NCBI RefSeq assembly: GCF_017488845.2 | Contig: NZ_CP083374.1 | Span: forward strand, 62,001-126,000 | Direction of reading: 5' to 3' | DNA length: 64,000 nucleotides | Source of the DNA: Ensifer canadensis | GTDB lineage: Bacteria > Pseudomonadota > Alphaproteobacteria > Rhizobiales > Rhizobiaceae | Part shown: in pieces, positions 60,221-64,000 of the stretch | Layout: every line of letters starts with the position of its first letter | Position numbering within the stretch: the stretch's first letter is position 1 | Made by a program: the position numbers and the translations under genes | Notes under the pieces: generated by a model | Seen by the model: only the letters and a program-made list of their open reading frames with translations | The model's database searches: none | What the model was told of the DNA's origin: nothing

Positions 60221-62818
60221 ATGCGCGTATCGGTGTTTCTGCTGATGACGGTGGCGCTTTTTGCAGAACCGGTCGCGGCCAGTCCCGCGGTTTTAACGGC
60301 GAACGTCAATTTCCGAGAAGGCCCGGGGACGGGCTTTGCAAAATTTGAAACGATCAAGGCAGGCACGCAGGTAGACCTAATCGAGTGCGACGCCAGCGGT
60401 GCCTGGTGCGCCGTGCGCCATGACAGCAAGACGGGGTTCATCAGCGGCAAATACCTCGACGAAGTCGAGGCCGACAAACCGCGCTGGCCGCGTACCTACA
60501 CCATGGAATCCGGAGGGGAGATGACCCTCTATCAACCACAGATCACCGATTGGGAGAATTTCACCACGATTTCAGCGCTGATCGCCGCCGAATACCGTGC
60601 GTCCAAGGAAACCACCCCGATTTTTGGCATTATCGGGGTCAGCGGCCAAACGGTTTCCGATAACGATACCGACGACGTTGTCATCCGCAATGTCAACGTC
60701 ACGGAGATCCATTTTTCCACACTCAACCGCCCGCGCCTCGCAGAACTATCGCTGGAGGTGGGAAAACTAATGCCTACCGGCACGCTGACGCTCAGCGAGG
60801 AGCGGCTGGCAGCGAGCCTCGCCGACTACAAGCGCGTCGATGACGTCCAAGGCCTGAAGGCCGACCCGCCTCCGATTTTCATTAGCAAGACGCCCGCAAT
60901 CCTCGTGCAGACGATTGGCAAGCCCGTTTTCTCGCCCATAAAGGGCGTCGAAGGGCTGCGTTTCGCGGTCAACACCAACTGGGACCTTCTCAGGACGGAC
61001 GCGGACAACACCTACTATCTGCGCAACGAAAAATCCTGGCTGACCTCGAAGGATCTGGACGAAAACTGGACGGTCGCCACCACTCTGCCGCCGGTTCTGT
61101 CGAGGTTGCCTGACGACGAGAATTGGAAGGATGCACACGCGGGGATCCCGCCCCAACCGTTCGAAGGCGGACCGTCGCCGAAGGTGGTCTATTCCGACAA
61201 GCCGGCCGAGCTCATCCAGTTCTCAGGAGAGCCGGCACTCGTGTCGGTTCCGGGCACGGGGCTGAAATGGGCCTCGAACAGCGAGAATGACGTTTTCTAC
61301 CGCGACGCCGATGCGCGCTGGTATGTGCTTCTCTCCGGCCGCTGGTTCTCGTCCTCCGCGCTTGACGGCCCCTGGACCTTCGCCACGCCGACCTTGCCGA
61401 CTGACTTCCAGAACATACCGGACGATGTACCCTATTACACGGTTCGCTCCTCGGTACCGGGAACCTCCGAGAACGCCGAGGCCCGGTTGAGGGCCAGCAT
61501 TCCGAGGATGGCGCGTGTCGCGCTCGACGGATCGGTCAAGGTCGATGTCGCCTACAGCGGCGAGCCAAAGTTCGTGCCGATTGAAGGCACTGAGATGTCC
61601 TACGCGGTCAACACCAACGAACTGGTGATCAAGGTCAAGGACAAGTATTTCGTTCTCAAGGACGGCATATGGTTTGTCGGCGATACCGCGACCGGCCCGT
61701 TCGTGGTGGCGCAGGCGGTTCCCGACGAAGTCTACACCATCCCGCCGTCCTCACCGGTGTACAACGCCACCTATGTGCACATCTACAACACCGAGAATGA
61801 GGCTGTCTGGTACGGTTATACCATGGGCTATCTTGGGGGCTATTTGGCCTGGGACAGTTATGTCTATGGCACCGGCTGGTATTATGACGACTACTGGGAT
61901 ACGGACTGGGAGGACGGCAACTGGCCCTATTATCCCCCGCCGATAACCTACGGGGCCGACGTGTTCTACAATTCGGCTATCGGGGCATTCGGCCGCTACG
62001 GCTACGCCTATGGTCCCTATCGCGGGATCGTCGGCGGGGCGGCCTACAATCCGCGAACGGGAACCTATGTTCGCGGCGGCGCGGTCGCCGGACCAGCGGG
62101 CGAACGCGGGTTTGTCGCGGCTTACAACCCGCGCAACGGGAACGCCGCGGTCGTCCGGGGCGGAGAGAATGTCTACGGCTCGTGGGGATCGGTGAGCGTG
62201 AAGAAGGGCGCAAACTACGCCCGCGTCAGCGGTGGCTCCACGGGGGACTCCGGGGCGGTGCGCTGGCGCAGCTCCGAGGGCAACCGTGGCTTCGTCGCCG
62301 GTGAAAAAGGTGGTGACCTCTACGCCGGCCGCGACGGCAGCGTTTATCGCCGCCAGGACGGGCAGTGGCAGAAGCACACCGACGGCGCATGGACGCCGGT
62401 GGAGAAGCCTTCCAGCGAAAACCTGAAGAAGCCCGGCGAAAATTTCGCCGCCAAACATCCCGACGCTCTTAACAAGATTCAGCAGCGGCCGAACGCCGGT
62501 TCTCGGCCCGCCAACAGACCGGCGAAACGACCAAGCGCGGGTCGGACTCGAGACCGTGCGCCCGACCATCTCGCCATTGACCGCGCCGGACGTCAGATGG
62601 GAAATCAACGGTCTCACCAGTTCGAAATGTACAATCGGCCGTACTCGGGAAGCTTCGACCGGTTTGAAGGAAGTGGCCGCGGCGGTAATCCGAGTTTCAG
62701 TGGCGGCGGCGGTGGAGGTAGGAGCTTCAGCGGTGGCGGTGGCCGTGGCGGGGCTGCCATCCGGGGCGGTGGTGGTGGCCGTGGTGGGGGTGGCCGTGGT
62801 GGTGGTGGCCGGAGGTGA
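60221..62818 (+). CDS. Large exported SH3-domain protein with glycine-rich tail
   Basis: An 865-residue exported protein of unknown function. It has a signal peptide (MRVSVFLLMTVALFAEPVAA) and a bacterial SH3 domain (about 24-77: VNFREGPGTGFAKFETIKAG, GAWCAVRHDSKTGFISGKYL). Three repeats of a beta-rich unit with V-x-x-x-G-x-P-x-F/L-x-x-I/V-x-G follow (about 220-480). Next comes a Tyr/Trp/Asp-rich region (WYYDDYWDTDWEDGNWPYYPPP, about 545-575), several GAAYNPRTGTYVRGG units, and a long GGGGRGG tail (about 830-865). A cell-envelope or surface role fits. The ATG at 60221 has a strong ribosome site. The gene stands alone. Confidence 0.75.
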   Translation: MRVSVFLLMTVALFAEPVAASPAVLTANVNFREGPGTGFAKFETIKAGTQVDLIECDASGAWCAVRHDSKTGFISGKYLDEVEADKPRWPRTYTMESGGEMTLYQPQITDWENFTTISALIAAEYRASKETTPIFGIIGVSGQTVSDNDTDDVVIRNVNVTEIHFSTLNRPRLAELSLEVGKLMPTGTLTLSEERLAASLADYKRVDDVQGLKADPPPIFISKTPAILVQTIGKPVFSPIKGVEGLRFAVNTNWDLLRTDADNTYYLRNEKSWLTSKDLDENWTVATTLPPVLSRLPDDENWKDAHAGIPPQPFEGGPSPKVVYSDKPAELIQFSGEPALVSVPGTGLKWASNSENDVFYRDADARWYVLLSGRWFSSSALDGPWTFATPTLPTDFQNIPDDVPYYTVRSSVPGTSENAEARLRASIPRMARVALDGSVKVDVAYSGEPKFVPIEGTEMSYAVNTNELVIKVKDKYFVLKDGIWFVGDTATGPFVVAQAVPDEVYTIPPSSPVYNATYVHIYNTENEAVWYGYTMGYLGGYLAWDSYVYGTGWYYDDYWDTDWEDGNWPYYPPPITYGADVFYNSAIGAFGRYGYAYGPYRGIVGGAAYNPRTGTYVRGGAVAGPAGERGFVAAYNPRNGNAAVVRGGENVYGSWGSVSVKKGANYARVSGGSTGDSGAVRWRSSEGNRGFVAGEKGGDLYAGRDGSVYRRQDGQWQKHTDGAWTPVEKPSSENLKKPGENFAAKHPDALNKIQQRPNAGSRPANRPAKRPSAGRTRDRAPDHLAIDRAGRQMGNQRSHQFEMYNRPYSGSFDRFEGSGRGGNPSFSGGGGGGRSFSGGGGRGGAAIRGGGGGRGGGGRGGGGRR

Positions 62819-63362
62819 TGGCGCGGAAACGGCAATATTGTCGGCTGTGGAAGGTCGCGGCGCTCAGACATGGAACTTTTACGGGAGATAACAGCGGCTT
62901 ACCTCATGAAAGGAACAGCGCGTGAAATACATGTACTCCCAGATCGACATGAAGGAGCGCCGCAAGATCGTCCCTCTGTTGCCGACACCGTCAGTCAGCC
63001 ACTGCTGCCGAAGCCAAAAGTAAACAGATTGCAGGCGACGTCCTCTCGCTCAGCCGTGAAACTGTCGAGCATTTGTTTATGGCCACTGGCAGCATTAATT
63101 ACACCCGAAAATGCAGGCCCTGACGTGTCCGTACACGTGTCGCTTTGCAGGGTGGCAGTTCACTAAGCGAAGGGCAAAAAGTGAGCTAGGACGTAGACCA
63201 GGATCGCACGACCGGGAAATCGAAAGTAGAAAAAGTTCGCGTGCTTTGAGTGAGTTTGTTCAATTTGTAGAGCGGCCGCCCATCCAGGCCGATTCTTGGA
63301 CCCTGAAATCCTTGGTCTCGCGTAACCAGTAGGCGCGGATTCATTCGTCCACGTAACTGTTG
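62819..63362. other. Gene-poor interval with possible IS30-family remnant
   Basis: About 540 bases with no intact gene. At 62922-62969 on the + strand the frame reads KYMYSQIDMKERRKI, similar to the conserved start of IS30-family transposases, and then loses similarity. Further on (about 63000-63120) a second frame, AKSKQIAGDVLSLSRETVEHLF, could be a gene tail. Neither is intact. Confidence 0.35.
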
Positions 63363-64000
63363 CTATCCAAAGCGACGGCTACTATTCACATTTTTCCCGA
63401 CGATCTCCCTTATAATGGTCAGGGTTTCCTTTGCAGCTTCTTTTGGCGGCAGGGACGTATCTGAGACGTTGCTCACGAGTTTCGTGATGTCATGATCAAT
63501 TTTCTTCTCGGACCATTGCTTGCCTTTGGCGACGGTGATGTAGACCGAGTAGGCGTGATGCATGGTTCCAGGTCGTTCACCGATGATGTGGAGGATTCCT
63601 CTGAAACTGTTGGGATCAGCATTTTCGAAAAGCAATTCGCCGATCCGGTAGCCGGCTCGCACTCTTCCACTGGTCACCACGATGTTCTTGTCGCTCATCG
63701 TGACATCGGCCCCGGCAAGCAGCCGACGTACTTCCTCAAGATAAGGGACAAGGTGTCCGTCGTCCATGATGGCCTTGGCATTGAGACCGTCAGAGATGAC
63801 GATCTGACCTTTGGGCATATCGTTTCCCAAGAGTCTTTTATTCTTGCGATATCTCCTATTGCTTCCGGGCTCAGCAATTCACCCGTGCTCGGGTGGGCGA
63901 TAAAGTCATTTCGGTCCTTCGATAAGGTGTGGACGGGTACGACATCAGGCACTGCAGCGATAAACTCCGACGTGAGTTCGGCCCAGAGAGACTGCTTGGC
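63363..64000 (-). pseudogene. EutC-like ethanolamine ammonia-lyase segment, frameshifted and cut by the window edge
   Basis: From the right edge a frame reads TLSKDRNDFIAHPSTGELLSP and then SWETICPK (to about 63809), after which the continuation is in the -1 frame: GQIVISDGLNAKAIMDDGH, SGRVRAGYRIGELLF, ILHIIGERPG and KKIDHDITKLVSNVSD, ending at 63363. These are the cobalamin-binding light-chain (EutC) hallmarks. The upstream part looks like the linker of a fused EutB-EutC protein. At the break is CCCAAAG (63815-63809), a -1 slippery heptamer in the right phase. A mutation, a sequencing error or programmed frameshifting could explain it. Confidence 0.6.

Noticed and set aside
62870..63166. 98-codon frame after the SH3 gene
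   Set aside because: It only partly matches anything; the short IS30-like stretch is in another frame, so this frame is not a gene.

Overview
The window looks like an accessory replicon (megaplasmid or chromid) of a rhizobial alphaproteobacterium close to Ensifer/Sinorhizobium. The basis is the gene content, read from the sequence without any search: a galactoglucan-type wgd/wge exopolysaccharide block, a second complex I operon, a type I secretion system for a giant RTX adhesin, and high-GC coding regions separated by AT-rich intergenic DNA. No rRNA, tRNA, CRISPR array or intact insertion sequence was seen.

Region 1 (1-13848, + strand) reads as one polysaccharide block. It holds a type I secretion ABC ATPase (cut by the window edge), its membrane fusion partner, and a small RTX calcium-binding protein behind an AT-rich palindromic leader. 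These are followed by overlapping or tightly spaced genes for a family 2 glycosyltransferase, a methyltransferase, a GT4 glycosyltransferase, a membrane-anchored module protein, a degenerate glycosyltransferase, a second GT4 enzyme and a pyruvyltransferase-like protein, then galU. Content and order match wgdA-wgdB-wgeABCDEFGH of Sinorhizobium meliloti as I know it. WgeB, WgeE and WgeF appear to share a cryptic module, and WgeF looks like a catalytically dead relative of WgeB.

Region 2 (13849-18397) has a hairpin element and a terminator, then a NarL-type two-component system flanked on both sides by opposite-strand genes for exported glycine-rich proteins.

Region 3 (18398-38816) is a biofilm-adhesin locus of the Lap type. 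It contains a membrane protein with a degenerate GGDEF domain, a TolC-like outer membrane protein, an ABC exporter, a membrane fusion protein, an RHH-PAS regulator, a divergent LapG-type cysteine protease, and a 3492-residue adhesin. The adhesin carries 15 near-identical 121-residue repeats, C-terminal RTX motifs and a candidate LapG cleavage site. A small exported protein and a substrate-binding-like lipoprotein follow. No LapD-like GGDEF/EAL receptor is present.

Region 4 (39108-55807) encodes complete complex I, split into nuoHI plus a CBS-domain gene on the + strand and a convergent 14-gene minus-strand run, nuoJ-K-antiporter-84 aa-L-M-N-A-B-C-D-E-F-G. There are four antiporter-like subunits instead of three, plus an 84-residue two-helix protein.

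Region 5 (55808-64000) is mixed and partly decayed. It has an NTF2-like protein, an MFS exporter with a divergent LysR regulator and a palindrome between them, a DNA methyltransferase remnant, a ParD antitoxin with a ParE toxin lacking a normal start codon, a large exported SH3/glycine-rich protein, a possible IS30-type remnant, and a frameshifted EutC-like gene running off the right edge.
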